DNA from: Nitrospirota bacterium
GTDB taxonomy: Bacteria > Nitrospirota > Thermodesulfovibrionia > Thermodesulfovibrionales > UBA6898
Direction: 5' to 3'
Assembly (NCBI GenBank): GCA_021783515.1
Contig: JAJXTV010000008.1
Coordinates: forward strand, 1 to 64,000
DNA length: 64,000 bases
Below, piece after piece: positions 34,917 to 41,879 of the stretch. The notes beneath the pieces are model-generated. The model was given only the letters and a program-made list of their open reading frames with translations. It was not told the DNA's origin and did not search any database. Each line of letters begins with the position of its first letter. Within the stretch, counting starts at the first letter, position 1. Position numbers and translations under genes: made by a program.

Positions 34917-36184
34917 TTGCGTCTCATCCTGCCGAGATATGCGGCCAGGAAGCCCGCCCATTTCGTTTTTTTCGCGAAGTCAAGCCTCGCGTAAAGCGGC
35001 GAGAGCCTCTTCGTCGGGAAATAAATCGATACGCCGTGTGAGTGACTCACGTCGGGGCCTTTATATCCGGACTTTATGACCATGCCGCTTTTCATCAAGG
35101 CGTCAATCACCGCCTGACAGGCCGTCTTGATCTCTTTCTTGTCCGTCAGTTGCATGAGCAGAAGGCAGAGGTCCGCGAGGTCGACATAATCGGGCGTATA
35201 GTAGGACTGGACCCTGCTTCTCGCCTCTATCACCGACATCCTGACAGCGGCGTTCGAAAGCCCGCTCGTCAGCAGGCGGGCAAGCCTGTCGACGGCGGCG
35301 GCAACGGCCTTCGCCTTTCCGGTGTCGCAGGTGGACTGGGTCACGTTGTCGGAGGCGCGGTAGGACTTGAGGTATCTGCCTACTGCAAGGGCCGAAAGGT
35401 CCCTCGGCGTCATGGCAGGCTTTGCGGCGAGGGCAGCAAGTACAGTGTCGTACGGCCAGCCGTCACCCGGCTCCGTCTCTTCGGAGCCGACGCAGTAAAG
35501 GGCCTGGTCCTTCACCTGGTAATGGACTTCGAGCATGTTCATGAGGCAGGCGTCCATGCCGAGGACGTCGATCTTCCTCCCGAGCTTTTTTCTGACGCTC
35601 GAGAAGACCTGCTTCATCTCGATGTTGTCGAGAAAGTCCCGTGCCCCGTCGTCGAAGGCGATGGCCCGCGTCTTCATCGCCTTTTCGACCGAGGGGCGAA
35701 AGAGCGCCCGCCTAAAACCGCGCCGCGTGATCGCCCGTGCGGTGCTGAAGGGAACCGGTGCGCCGAACCGGGTGTCGGATACGGTTACGCCCCGGCGGGC
35801 GATGTCCCGCCCGAGGGAGCTGCCGACGCGGTAGACGTTATCGTCGTCCCAGCCGCTTCCGTGGTTCCAGATGACCGTCATGTAGTGCTCGGCGGGGTTC
35901 TTGGAGGCGGCCCAGAGGATGAAGTCCTCAAGCACCCTGGGGTCGCCGGTATTCGTCTCACCGAGATCCACGACGACGTCGTCCTCAAGCGTCCCGTTCT
36001 TCCTAAGGTAATACCGCTTAGTTGTCCCCTTGTTGCCGACCCTGTCGAACTGGGCCACCACCGCCACGTCGTCGGTCGAGCCGACCTTCTTCATCTCCTT
36101 GAGGTCGACCACGCCGGCGCTGTCGAGATTGTTGTCGCCCGCAAGATAGACCATCACCGTCCACTTCCTCTGCCCGTTCCCCAT
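34913..36184 (-). CDS. Clostripain-family (C11) cysteine peptidase
   Basis: 423 residues. The catalytic His lies in TVIWNHGSGWDDD and the Cys in VLGMDACLMNMLEV, the dyad of C11 clan CD peptidases, which prefer Arg at P1. It opens WTVMVYLAGDNNLD, the first strand of the caspase-like fold. No signal peptide is visible, which is unusual for clostripains, so it may act in the cytosol or be exported otherwise. AGGGAGGG precedes the ATG. First gene of the operon. Confidence 0.9.
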   Translation of the reverse strand: MGNGQRKWTVMVYLAGDNNLDSAGVVDLKEMKKVGSTDDVAVVAQFDRVGNKGTTKRYYLRKNGTLEDDVVVDLGETNTGDPRVLEDFILWAASKNPAEHYMTVIWNHGSGWDDDNVYRVGSSLGRDIARRGVTVSDTRFGAPVPFSTARAITRRGFRRALFRPSVEKAMKTRAIAFDDGARDFLDNIEMKQVFSSVRKKLGRKIDVLGMDACLMNMLEVHYQVKDQALYCVGSEETEPGDGWPYDTVLAALAAKPAMTPRDLSALAVGRYLKSYRASDNVTQSTCDTGKAKAVAAAVDRLARLLTSGLSNAAVRMSVIEARSRVQSYYTPDYVDLADLCLLLMQLTDKKEIKTACQAVIDALMKSGMVIKSGYKGPDVSHSHGVSIYFPTKRLSPLYARLDFAKKTKWAGFLAAYLGRMRRK

Positions 36185-36209
36185 AGTACCCTCCCTGGTC
36201 AGATTATTC

Positions 36210-36226
36210 CCCGCAAAAAAAGCGGG
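36210..36226. other. Small hairpin in the peptidase leader
   Basis: Stem CCCGC/GCGGG with a seven-A loop (36210-36226), about 25 nt upstream of the clostripain-type ATG on the minus strand. It could mask or stabilise the leader; five pairs only. Confidence 0.35.
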
Positions 36227-36374
36227 AGTTGATGGTTAGTCAGAGAAGGGGAAAGTATAACTGTGTGCGACGACGCGATCCCGACGATGAGCTGCGTTCT
36301 TCCCCGATCCTGATAACAAAAATACATTAAATGAGGGGCCGGCTGTTTGTCAATAGCCCTGCGGAGTCAATAGT

Positions 36375-36390
36375 GCCGGCATATGCCGGC
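36375..36390. repeat. Perfect 16-bp palindrome
   Basis: GCCGGCATATGCCGGC at 36375-36390, 41 nt upstream of the methyltransferase promoter -35. Operator, element end or chance; no matching copy noticed in the window. Confidence 0.4.
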
Positions 36391-36430
36391 GCGTGCTGGC
36401 ATTGCCGCTTGCCTGGTTAATCCCGGCTTA

Positions 36431-36459
36431 TTCACAAGGCGCGATGAATATGCTATTAT
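36431..36459 (+). promoter_or_regulatory. Promoter of the methyltransferase gene
   Basis: TTCACA (36431-36436), 17-nt spacer, TATTAT (36454-36459). The transcript would start near 36466, giving a leader of about 40 nt with CGGGAG before the ATG. Confidence 0.6.
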
Positions 36460-36505
36460 CCTGCAAGGGCGAGACCCGCAAAATATCAGGTTGCCGGGAG
36501 AACTC

Positions 36506-37279
36506 ATGAATTTCGAATCACAAAGCTTTCAACCTTCCGCGGAGTCAATGAGGATAGTAGAGGACTGCGCAAAGACGCTGTCGCCGGAAGACCGGTCGCT
36601 GTCAGCATTGCATGATTCATACATTGCGAACCATAAGTCACGGATCGCGTCGGATTTGGATATCGCACGGGAGCGCGTGCGCCAGGACAGCGCCGTTTTG
36701 GAAGTCGGGTCGGTGCCGTTATTATTTACGGCGGCTCTCTCCGCGAGTAATTACAACGTTACCGGCATCGATATAGCGCCGGAAAGATATAAAACGACAA
36801 TAGAAAAGACCGGCATCGCGGTGATCAAATGCGACATCGAAAGAGAGAAACTGCCTTTCACGGACAACTCGTTCGACGCCATTTTTTTTAATGAACTCTT
36901 TGAGCATCTCCGCATAAACCCGATATTCACTTTATCTGAGGTCTTGCGCGTCATGAGACCCGGGGGCTCCCTGATGCTTTCCAGTCCAAACCTCAGATCT
37001 CTCGAGGGCATCCTCAATTTCCTGATCAGAAATCGCGCTTTTTCCTGTTCCGGGAATACGTATGCGGAGTATCAAAAATTGGAAAGACTCGGTCATATGG
37101 GACATGTGCGGGAGTACACAACGAGAGAGGTTATCGAGTTCCTGGAAAACGTCGGCTTTGTTGTCGTCACGGTTATCTATAGAGGCGGCTTTAATGCCGG
37201 CGTGAAGCAGCTTATGGCAAGGCTGTTCCCCGGTCTAAGACCATTTGTTTCATACGTTGCAGAAAAGCCCAGACAATAA
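36506..37279 (+). CDS. SAM-dependent class I methyltransferase
   Basis: 257 residues from the ATG after CGGGAG (an upstream extension is not family-like and spans the promoter). Motif I reads VLEVGSVPLL in place of the usual D-x-G-x-G-x-G; motif II is GIDIAPERY. FDAIFFNELFEHL and VMRPGGSLMLSSPN are the post-motif segments of Methyltransf_11-type enzymes. Substrate unknown. Base composition is visibly more AT-rich than most neighbours, and the gene ends 28 nt before a CRISPR remnant, so transfer is likely. Confidence 0.8.
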   Translation: MNFESQSFQPSAESMRIVEDCAKTLSPEDRSLSALHDSYIANHKSRIASDLDIARERVRQDSAVLEVGSVPLLFTAALSASNYNVTGIDIAPERYKTTIEKTGIAVIKCDIEREKLPFTDNSFDAIFFNELFEHLRINPIFTLSEVLRVMRPGGSLMLSSPNLRSLEGILNFLIRNRAFSCSGNTYAEYQKLERLGHMGHVREYTTREVIEFLENVGFVVVTVIYRGGFNAGVKQLMARLFPGLRPFVSYVAEKPRQ

Positions 37280-37307
37280 TCACATCCGCTTCCGCACTCA
37301 CATGCAC

Positions 37308-37396
37308 CGGTTCATCCCCGCGTCTGCGGGGAACATGTCGTCGCAGCGGAAATCGGTGCTGCGATCATCGGTTCATCCCCGCGTCTGCGGGGAACA
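37308..37396 (-). CRISPR. Minimal type I-E CRISPR array: two repeats, one spacer
   Basis: Two identical 28-nt repeats (37308-37335 and 37369-37396) with core TTCATCCCCGC...GCGGGGAACA, flanking one 33-nt spacer (37336-37368). The 61-nt period and the repeat match the E. coli-like I-E type. crRNA is read on the minus strand, because the 5' handle (ATGAACCG) precedes the spacer there. The leader lies to the right. Only a cas2 remnant accompanies it, so the array is probably inert unless I-E cas genes exist elsewhere. Confidence 0.95.
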
Positions 37397-37460
37397 TACT
37401 TCTTATAACCTGCTGATTAATAAGTCAGTTTTCAAAGAACTAAAATCTACCGACAAAATC
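37397..37460 (-). promoter_or_regulatory. CRISPR leader with IHF-like site
   Basis: 64 nt of AT-rich DNA between the cas2 remnant and the first repeat, the normal leader position. AATCAGCAGGTTA (minus strand, 37418-37406) matches the IHF consensus WATCAANNNNTTR with one mismatch. It starts about 10 nt from the repeat, as in E. coli, where IHF bends the leader for spacer uptake. Confidence 0.65.
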
Positions 37461-37736
<276 letters not shown>

Positions 37737-37908
37737 TTAGCAACCGGGGGTCCCCTTTGTCAAGAAAAAAATGCCTCCATGCCAAGAAATGACTCAGTTC
37801 CTCCCCCCCCTTCCCTCGCCTCTTGTTCCGCGCCGGGAATCTGCTAAGATGGAATTATAGGTGTCACTGAACGAGGGCCGGGTTACGCCGGCCCATGGAG
37901 GAATGCGA
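37737..37908. other. Junction region after the cas2 remnant
   Basis: No gene supported. It contains a C-rich run near 37800 and the HPF-gene leader. The breakpoint that removed cas1 and the rest of the CRISPR operon should lie in or near this stretch. Confidence 0.4.
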
Positions 37909-38439
37909 ATGGAAATACCGCTACAGATTACCGCCCGCGACATCGAACTGACCGACGCAATCAGGTCGGACATAACCGAAAAAGCGGTGAAGCTCGACAG
38001 CCTGTACGACAGGATCACGCGCTGCAGGGTAGTGATAGATTCTCCCCGGAGGCATCCGCACGAGGGGAAATTATACTCCGTGCACATCTACATGACCCTG
38101 CCGGGCGCCGAACTGACAGTCAAGCGCGAGATGGACAAGGACCTTTACGTGGCGGTACGCGATGCGTTTCGCGACGCGCGGCGCAAACTTGAGGATTTCG
38201 CCAGGGAGCAGAGGAGCGACGTGAAGCATCACGAAGAGCCGCCACGGGGGGTCGTCAGCAATCTTTTCTTGGAGAGGAACTACGGCTTTCTCACGACGGA
38301 CGACGGTCTCGAGGTCTACTTTCACGCAAACAGCGTGGTGAATGGAAACTTCAGGAAGCTGAAGGTCGGGACCAAGGTAAGGTTTGTGAAGGAAGCAGGC
38401 GAGAAAGGACCGCAGGCGAGTACGGTGACCGTTCTCTGA
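37909..38439 (+). CDS. HPF/RaiA-type ribosome-associated protein fused to a cold-shock domain
   Basis: 176 residues. The N-terminal HPF fold (about 1-100: LQITARDIELTDAIRSDI, VHIYMTLPG, AVRDAFRDARRKLEDF) is the ribosome-dimerising or hibernation module. The last 65 residues form a cold-shock/S1-like OB fold with NYGFLTTDDGLEVYFHANSV, matching CSD RNA-binding strands. I chose the ATG at 37909 because GGAGG sits 7 nt upstream. Such short HPF-CSD fusions are known in proteobacteria. It may coordinate stalling and RNA binding in starvation. Confidence 0.88.
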   Translation: MEIPLQITARDIELTDAIRSDITEKAVKLDSLYDRITRCRVVIDSPRRHPHEGKLYSVHIYMTLPGAELTVKREMDKDLYVAVRDAFRDARRKLEDFAREQRSDVKHHEEPPRGVVSNLFLERNYGFLTTDDGLEVYFHANSVVNGNFRKLKVGTKVRFVKEAGEKGPQASTVTVL

Positions 38440-38454
38440 AACCGGTCACCGCCT

Positions 38455-38649
38455 TTACATGTTGCGGACAAGCGATCTCGTCATCGGCGGCATCTTCTTC
38501 CCTCCCGCCAGGAGCTGAAACAGACGGCAGACTTTGAAATTCCCGCCGGCATCGCAGTATTTCTGAAGCTCGAACAGCCCCGGCAGGGAAGAACTGTTTG
38601 CCGCTTTGCACTTCGACATCGCGCATCGTACGAGATAAGGGCACTTCAT
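38455..38649 (-). CDS. Small cysteine-rich cytosolic protein
   Basis: 64 residues with five cysteines (MKCPYLVRCAMSKC opening, then one in a KYCDAGG context and one in VCRLF), a pattern that could bind zinc or an iron-sulfur cluster. GAGGT precedes the ATG by 5 nt. No family named. It is convergent with the HPF-CSD gene (15 nt apart). Confidence 0.6.
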   Translation of the reverse strand: MKCPYLVRCAMSKCKAANSSSLPGLFELQKYCDAGGNFKVCRLFQLLAGGKKMPPMTRSLVRNM

Positions 38650-38851
38650 AGGTCACCTCAAATAAATGATTTCGGGCATTCTTCCTGGAAAGATGAACTC
38701 AGGGATATTTGCCGACTTGTGTAAAGATAGCAAAATATGTACCTGATGGCAACAATTTGATTTAGTAATTAATTATTGCATACTTTCAACTAGTTAAGCG
38801 TAGGCATTTGATATATTGCTGAACCGACAACATGTGACATGCCACATAACT

Positions 38852-38898
38852 GGGGCAGCACAAAGTGTGGTGTGCCACACTTTGTGCTGTCTTGCCCC
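38852..38898. repeat. Strong palindrome, 14-bp stem
   Basis: Arms 38857-38870 and 38875-38888 (AGCACAAAGTGTGG with TGTG loop) pair perfectly, with further GGGGC/GCCCC pairing outside (38852-38856 and 38894-38898). No U-tract on either side, so it is more likely a mobile palindrome or protein-binding site than an intrinsic terminator. Confidence 0.6.
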
Positions 38899-39110
38899 CT
38901 GGTTTTCTTGACAGCAAAACCTTGTCGGTCATCCGCACCCTGCAGCCTGCGCCACCGGCCTTGCTGAATGTAAAGTAATAATCTTTGCCGGCTTCCCCCG
39001 TGAAGGTCAGGTGGCCTGCTGCGTCAGTAGTTCCGACGTTATCAAAGATCCCTGTCCCCGCAGTTTTTTGAGGCTCTTTACTCTCATCGTCTTTCGATGG
39101 TTTCCCGTCG
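38899..39110 (-). pseudogene. Possible fragment of a surface/beta-sandwich gene
   Basis: Minus-strand frame with TGIFDNVGTTDAAGHLTFTG, then GKDYYFTFSKAGG, reads like one domain of an extracellular repeat protein. It has no start codon, an upstream stop, and it runs into the palindrome at 38852-38898. The homology is my reading only. Confidence 0.3.
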
Positions 39111-39140
39111 TTTCAGAACCTTATTTCGCCATACCTTCCT

Positions 39141-39596
39141 TCATTTTTTCTCTGAATCCCTCACCGTCTGGCCTTCTTTCATCATCCTCTCGCCTTCCTT
39201 AATCATCGTGTCATTGTCCATTTTGCCCTCTTTCATCATCTTCCCATTCTCCATCATCATTTTCCCGCCTTCAATCAACATCGTATCTTTCAGCCTCCCG
39301 CCTTCGTCCATCATCATCTGGCCTTCTTTCATCATCATCGCGCCTTCATCCATCATCGAGCCCTTGCCAATCGTGCTGTCCCTCTTGCCTTTATCAATCA
39401 TCATCCGGCCCTTATCCATCATTATCTGACCTTTATCCATCCGAATCTCGCCCTTTTCCATCGTTATGTCGGATTCTTTCATCATCTTCTCTTTGTCCAT
39501 CATCTTTTCTGCCGCCTGTGAGAAATTGGCCCCGCTAGAAAGCATCAGGATTACGTTAAAGAAAATTGCTGTAGCTAATACATTTATTTTTTTCAT
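39141..39596 (-). CDS. Secreted Met/Lys/Glu-rich repeat protein (MXKDX-like)
   Basis: 151 residues from the ATG with AAGGAG 8 nt upstream. A signal peptide (about 1-28) ends near SQAAEK. The rest is a low-complexity array of about 8-10-residue units such as MMDKGKM, MMKEGQM and MMDEGG, with a Met pair at most unit starts. It resembles the pentapeptide MXKDX repeat proteins of periplasmic or metal-stress context. Metal (Cu/Ag) or oxidant buffering is plausible but not shown. Confidence 0.75.
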   Translation of the reverse strand: MKKINVLATAIFFNVILMLSSGANFSQAAEKMMDKEKMMKESDITMEKGEIRMDKGQIMMDKGRMMIDKGKRDSTIGKGSMMDEGAMMMKEGQMMMDEGGRLKDTMLIEGGKMMMENGKMMKEGKMDNDTMIKEGERMMKEGQTVRDSEKK

Positions 39597-39663
39597 GGTA
39601 CATTCTCCTTGTGCCCCTCTCATGAAGGGTTCGGTTTTGTGGGGATGTTTCCCTTTTGTTTAG

Positions 39664-39692
39664 TGTTTATCATGGGCAGGGGCTATTGTCAA
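39664..39692 (-). promoter_or_regulatory. Promoter of the Met-rich repeat gene
   Basis: Minus strand TTGACA (39692-39687), 17-nt spacer, TAAACA (39669-39664); transcript leader about 60 nt to the ATG at 39596. Confidence 0.6.
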
Positions 39693-39709
39693 ATACAAAT
39701 GTTGGTTAA

Positions 39710-39776
39710 TCTCGCAAATTCCTGAGATGAGAATGTGCGGTAGTTGTGCGGTAGTTTTTTAGGGGATTTTGCGAGA
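39710..39776. repeat. Inverted repeat enclosing an 11-bp tandem duplication
   Basis: TCTCGCAAA (39710-39718) is inverted at 39768-39776 (TTTGCGAGA). Between them TGTGCGGTAGT occurs twice in tandem (39734-39755). It lies 33 nt beyond the 3' end of tRNA-Ser, a place where integration scars are common. No integrase is near. Confidence 0.5.
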
Positions 39777-39808
39777 CTTAGTAACCCTTTGACACTAAAA
39801 AAAAGGAA

Positions 39809-39899
39809 TGGCGGAGAGAGTGGGAGTCGAACCCACGGTGCGGTATTAGCGCACACACGATTTCCAGTCGTGCACCTTCGGCCACTCGGTCATCTCTCC
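39809..39899 (-). tRNA. tRNA-Ser (GGA anticodon)
   Basis: 91 nt including encoded CCA (39809-39811). Acceptor GGAGAGA pairs with TCTCTCC; anticodon stem CACGA/TCGTG with loop CTGGAAA gives anticodon GGA; long variable arm as in class II serine tRNAs; T-loop GTTCGACTC. A T-run follows the 3' end and can terminate transcription. Confidence 0.97.
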
Positions 39900-39972
39900 T
39901 GAGCCTACACTGGGGAAAAACTATTATATTTCACCGCGCGGCTTAAATCAAGGCGACTGGGCGCGAAGGACA

Positions 39973-40002
39973 TTGACCTGGCCTCACTTTATGCAGTAAT
40001 AT
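39973..40002 (+). promoter_or_regulatory. Promoter of the IPTL-CTERM protein gene
   Basis: TTGACC (39973-39978), 18-nt spacer, TAATAT (39997-40002); leader about 20 nt with AGGGGGG before the ATG at 40028. Confidence 0.6.
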
Positions 40003-40027
40003 ACGCCATTCCATTTTAGGGGGGCTT

Positions 40028-40720
40028 ATGCGTAATTCCATTGCTGTTTTCCTTATGGTGGTGTTTCTTGCGTCAATTTCGGAGGGGGCATGGGCCCCAA
40101 ACGCCATGCCTAAAACACAGGCGGCCTTAAAGGTGCCCGCCGCACTCAAAGACGCAATAACCGACCCGATCGGGGATACCTTCGGAGCAGGAGCGGTCCA
40201 GCCCGATATCACATCATTTTCGGCCTCATTCACCGGGAGCGCGCTTGTCATTAGCATAACGCTCTCGAATGCTATCGACCCAACAAACTTTGTCGGGCTT
40301 GTCGACCTCGACACCGACCAGAATCCGGCAACCGGCGCTACCCCGACTGTCGACTTATATTCTCCTTATACCTCGCAGTTGGGCGATGAATACCTGCTGT
40401 CTTTTGATGCTGCCAATGCTCAGGCTTCGCTGAGCAGGACATCGGACGCCACCATGACCGCAGTGCCTTCTTCTGTATCGGGAGGCACCATAACCTTTAC
40501 CGTCCCGGCAAGCGACATAGGCAGCCCTCGTGCGGTAAACCTTGCCACTGTTGTCGGTACGCAGCCTGAGCCGACCGATGCCGCTCCAAACGGCGGCTTC
40601 ATCACTGCTTCCGCGCAGCCGCAGGCGGTGCCGACGATGAACGAGTGGGGCATGATTATTTTCATGCTGGCCGCGGGGCTGGGCTCTGCCTATTACCTAA
40701 GAAGAAGAAAAAGAACCTAG
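40028..40720 (+). CDS. Secreted IPTL-CTERM protein
   Basis: 230 residues with an N-terminal signal (about 1-20). The mature protein is beta-rich with a VDLDTDQNPATG segment like calcium-binding surface domains. The last 30 residues carry VPTMNEWGM, a hydrophobic helix and an Arg cluster (YYLRRRKRT), the IPTL-CTERM variant of the PEP-CTERM/rhombosortase-processed sorting signals. No sortase gene is in the window. Own promoter at 39973-40002 and a hairpin after the stop. Confidence 0.82.
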   Translation: MRNSIAVFLMVVFLASISEGAWAPNAMPKTQAALKVPAALKDAITDPIGDTFGAGAVQPDITSFSASFTGSALVISITLSNAIDPTNFVGLVDLDTDQNPATGATPTVDLYSPYTSQLGDEYLLSFDAANAQASLSRTSDATMTAVPSSVSGGTITFTVPASDIGSPRAVNLATVVGTQPEPTDAAPNGGFITASAQPQAVPTMNEWGMIIFMLAAGLGSAYYLRRRKRT

Positions 40721-40746
40721 ATAAGAACCCGCGACTTGGTTTGGGA

Positions 40747-40780
40747 CCGGGGTCCGGCAGGACCCCGGCCAATCGGTTTT
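40747..40780 (+). terminator. Candidate intrinsic terminator
   Basis: Nine-pair stem CCGGGGTCC/GGACCCCGG (40747-40768), loop GGCA, then CCAATCGGTTTT. The T-run is short and about 8 nt away, so efficiency is uncertain. Confidence 0.5.
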
Positions 40781-40877
40781 CATTACCTTCCTTCTTTATT
40801 TGACCGCCGCTGCTTCAACGAGCTGCTCCCGGGCGAAGCGCTGGCTTATCTGCGCTCCCTCTTTCTCACCGTCAGGA

Positions 40878-41123
40878 TCAAGTCTTCTTCGGCCATTGGT
40901 GGCATTTGAAGCACTCGAACTTCGGCGGATGCGTTGCCTTCAGCGCGTATTGCTTCCCCTGCCCGTGGCATCCCGTGCAATCAGCGATCTGCAGCCCCCT
41001 TTTATGGAGGACGTCCGGCGGGATCGGCGGATACTTCTTGCCGGGGAAAAGCAGGAGAAATCCGACGACCAGGGCAACGAAGATGAAAAAACCGGCGACG
41101 CTTTTCATGATCAATTGTAGCAT
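40878..41123 (-). CDS. Membrane-anchored small diheme c-type cytochrome
   Basis: 81 residues. One N-terminal helix (about 9-27) anchors it on the periplasmic side. Two heme motifs follow (CTGCH and CFKCH), separated by about 20 residues. It could hand electrons between a quinol oxidase and soluble multiheme cytochromes such as the one 0.8 kb away; this is inference. The start could also be the in-frame ATG 15 nt downstream. Divergent from the HTH/zinc-ribbon gene. Confidence 0.8.
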   Translation of the reverse strand: MLQLIMKSVAGFFIFVALVVGFLLLFPGKKYPPIPPDVLHKRGLQIADCTGCHGQGKQYALKATHPPKFECFKCHQWPKKT

Positions 41124-41180
41124 TCACCGGTTCTGCTTGTCTTTTGCCGCCCGCCGGATTAGACTGAAAACAGAGGCTGC

Positions 41181-41507
41181 GTGAAAAAGAAAGACAAAGG
41201 CCCCGCCGTTCCGCAGGAGCGGCATGAGACGGTCCGGCGGGAGATTATCTCGGTACTCGGGCGGGGGGAGGCCTCAGCAAAAGACATCTCCTTCGAGGTG
41301 AGGATTCCCGAAAAGGAGGTCTACGAACATCTCTCTCATATACGAAAGACCTTGGATAAGAAGGATCACCAGTTGCTGATAATCCCTGCGGAGTGCGCCA
41401 AATGCGGCTTCGTCTTCAGCAAAAGGGAACGCCTCAGAAAGCCCGGGAAGTGCCCCGTCTGCAAGGGGGAATCTATCAGGGAACCGCTTTTTTCTCTTTC
41501 ACAATAG
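41181..41507 (+). CDS. HTH plus zinc-ribbon transcriptional regulator
   Basis: 108 residues. A winged-helix segment at about 15-65 (IISVLGRGEASAKDISFEV, VYEHLSHI) is joined to a zinc ribbon: CAKCGFVF...CPVCKGESI. This matches small predicted regulators with HTH fused to Zn-ribbon. GTG start. Divergent from the diheme cytochrome and just upstream of the octaheme cytochrome, it may regulate either. A 7-bp inverted repeat (41528-41546) lies 20 nt after its stop. Confidence 0.8.
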   Translation: MKKKDKGPAVPQERHETVRREIISVLGRGEASAKDISFEVRIPEKEVYEHLSHIRKTLDKKDHQLLIIPAECAKCGFVFSKRERLRKPGKCPVCKGESIREPLFSLSQ

Positions 41508-41527
41508 GGATGCCTACCTGCAATAAC

Positions 41528-41546
41528 GCGTTTACACTATAAACGC
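41528..41546. repeat. Operator-like inverted repeat
   Basis: GCGTTTA (41528-41534) and TAAACGC (41540-41546) with CACTA between; about 95 nt upstream of the octaheme cytochrome promoter. Candidate site for the adjacent HTH/zinc-ribbon protein. Confidence 0.4.
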
Positions 41547-41639
41547 TCATAACGGCATTATCGCTACAATATCTCCTGTTTCTTTGTTACTTGTTTCACT
41601 TAGCAACGTACTACGAAGCTTGCACTGTTTCGAATTTAC

Positions 41640-41668
41640 TTGACTTTAACAATTAGATTGACTATCTT
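41640..41668 (+). promoter_or_regulatory. Promoter of the octaheme cytochrome transcript
   Basis: TTGACT (41640-41645), 17-nt spacer, TATCTT (41663-41668). An ATG (41674) lies 5 nt beyond the -10, at the expected transcript start; the cytochrome ATG is about 205 nt downstream. Confidence 0.55.
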
Positions 41669-41673
41669 TAAGT

Positions 41674-41877
41674 ATGGCGGTATCAATAAATATGAACCTC
41701 TGTTTAAGAGAGGACATCATATTTATCGCTTCAGGCGTTAGGCTGCCTTCATGCTTTCACCGCCTGCCCGTTGCCGATAACGCCCTCACATTCCCTGCCG
41801 ACAACTTCAGGAGAAAGATCCCTTCACATAAGCCACTGTTACCTTGTAACAGCGTACAAACATCAGAAGCGAGGTAG
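41674..41877 (+). CDS. Leaderless small ORF ahead of the octaheme cytochrome
   Basis: A 67-codon frame starts at the predicted transcript start and stops (TAG) 2 nt before the cytochrome ATG, filling the whole 5' leader. The product has no recognised domain and an odd composition, so it may be a non-conserved leader that couples translation, or chance. Confidence 0.3.
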   Translation: MAVSINMNLCLREDIIFIASGVRLPSCFHRLPVADNALTFPADNFRRKIPSHKPLLPCNSVQTSEAR

Positions 41878-41879
41878 TT

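Noticed and set aside
41508..41879. Possible GEMM/c-di-GMP riboswitch in the cytochrome leader
   Set aside because: I looked for the conserved GEMM core and tetraloop-receptor segments and did not find them; only local dyads are present.
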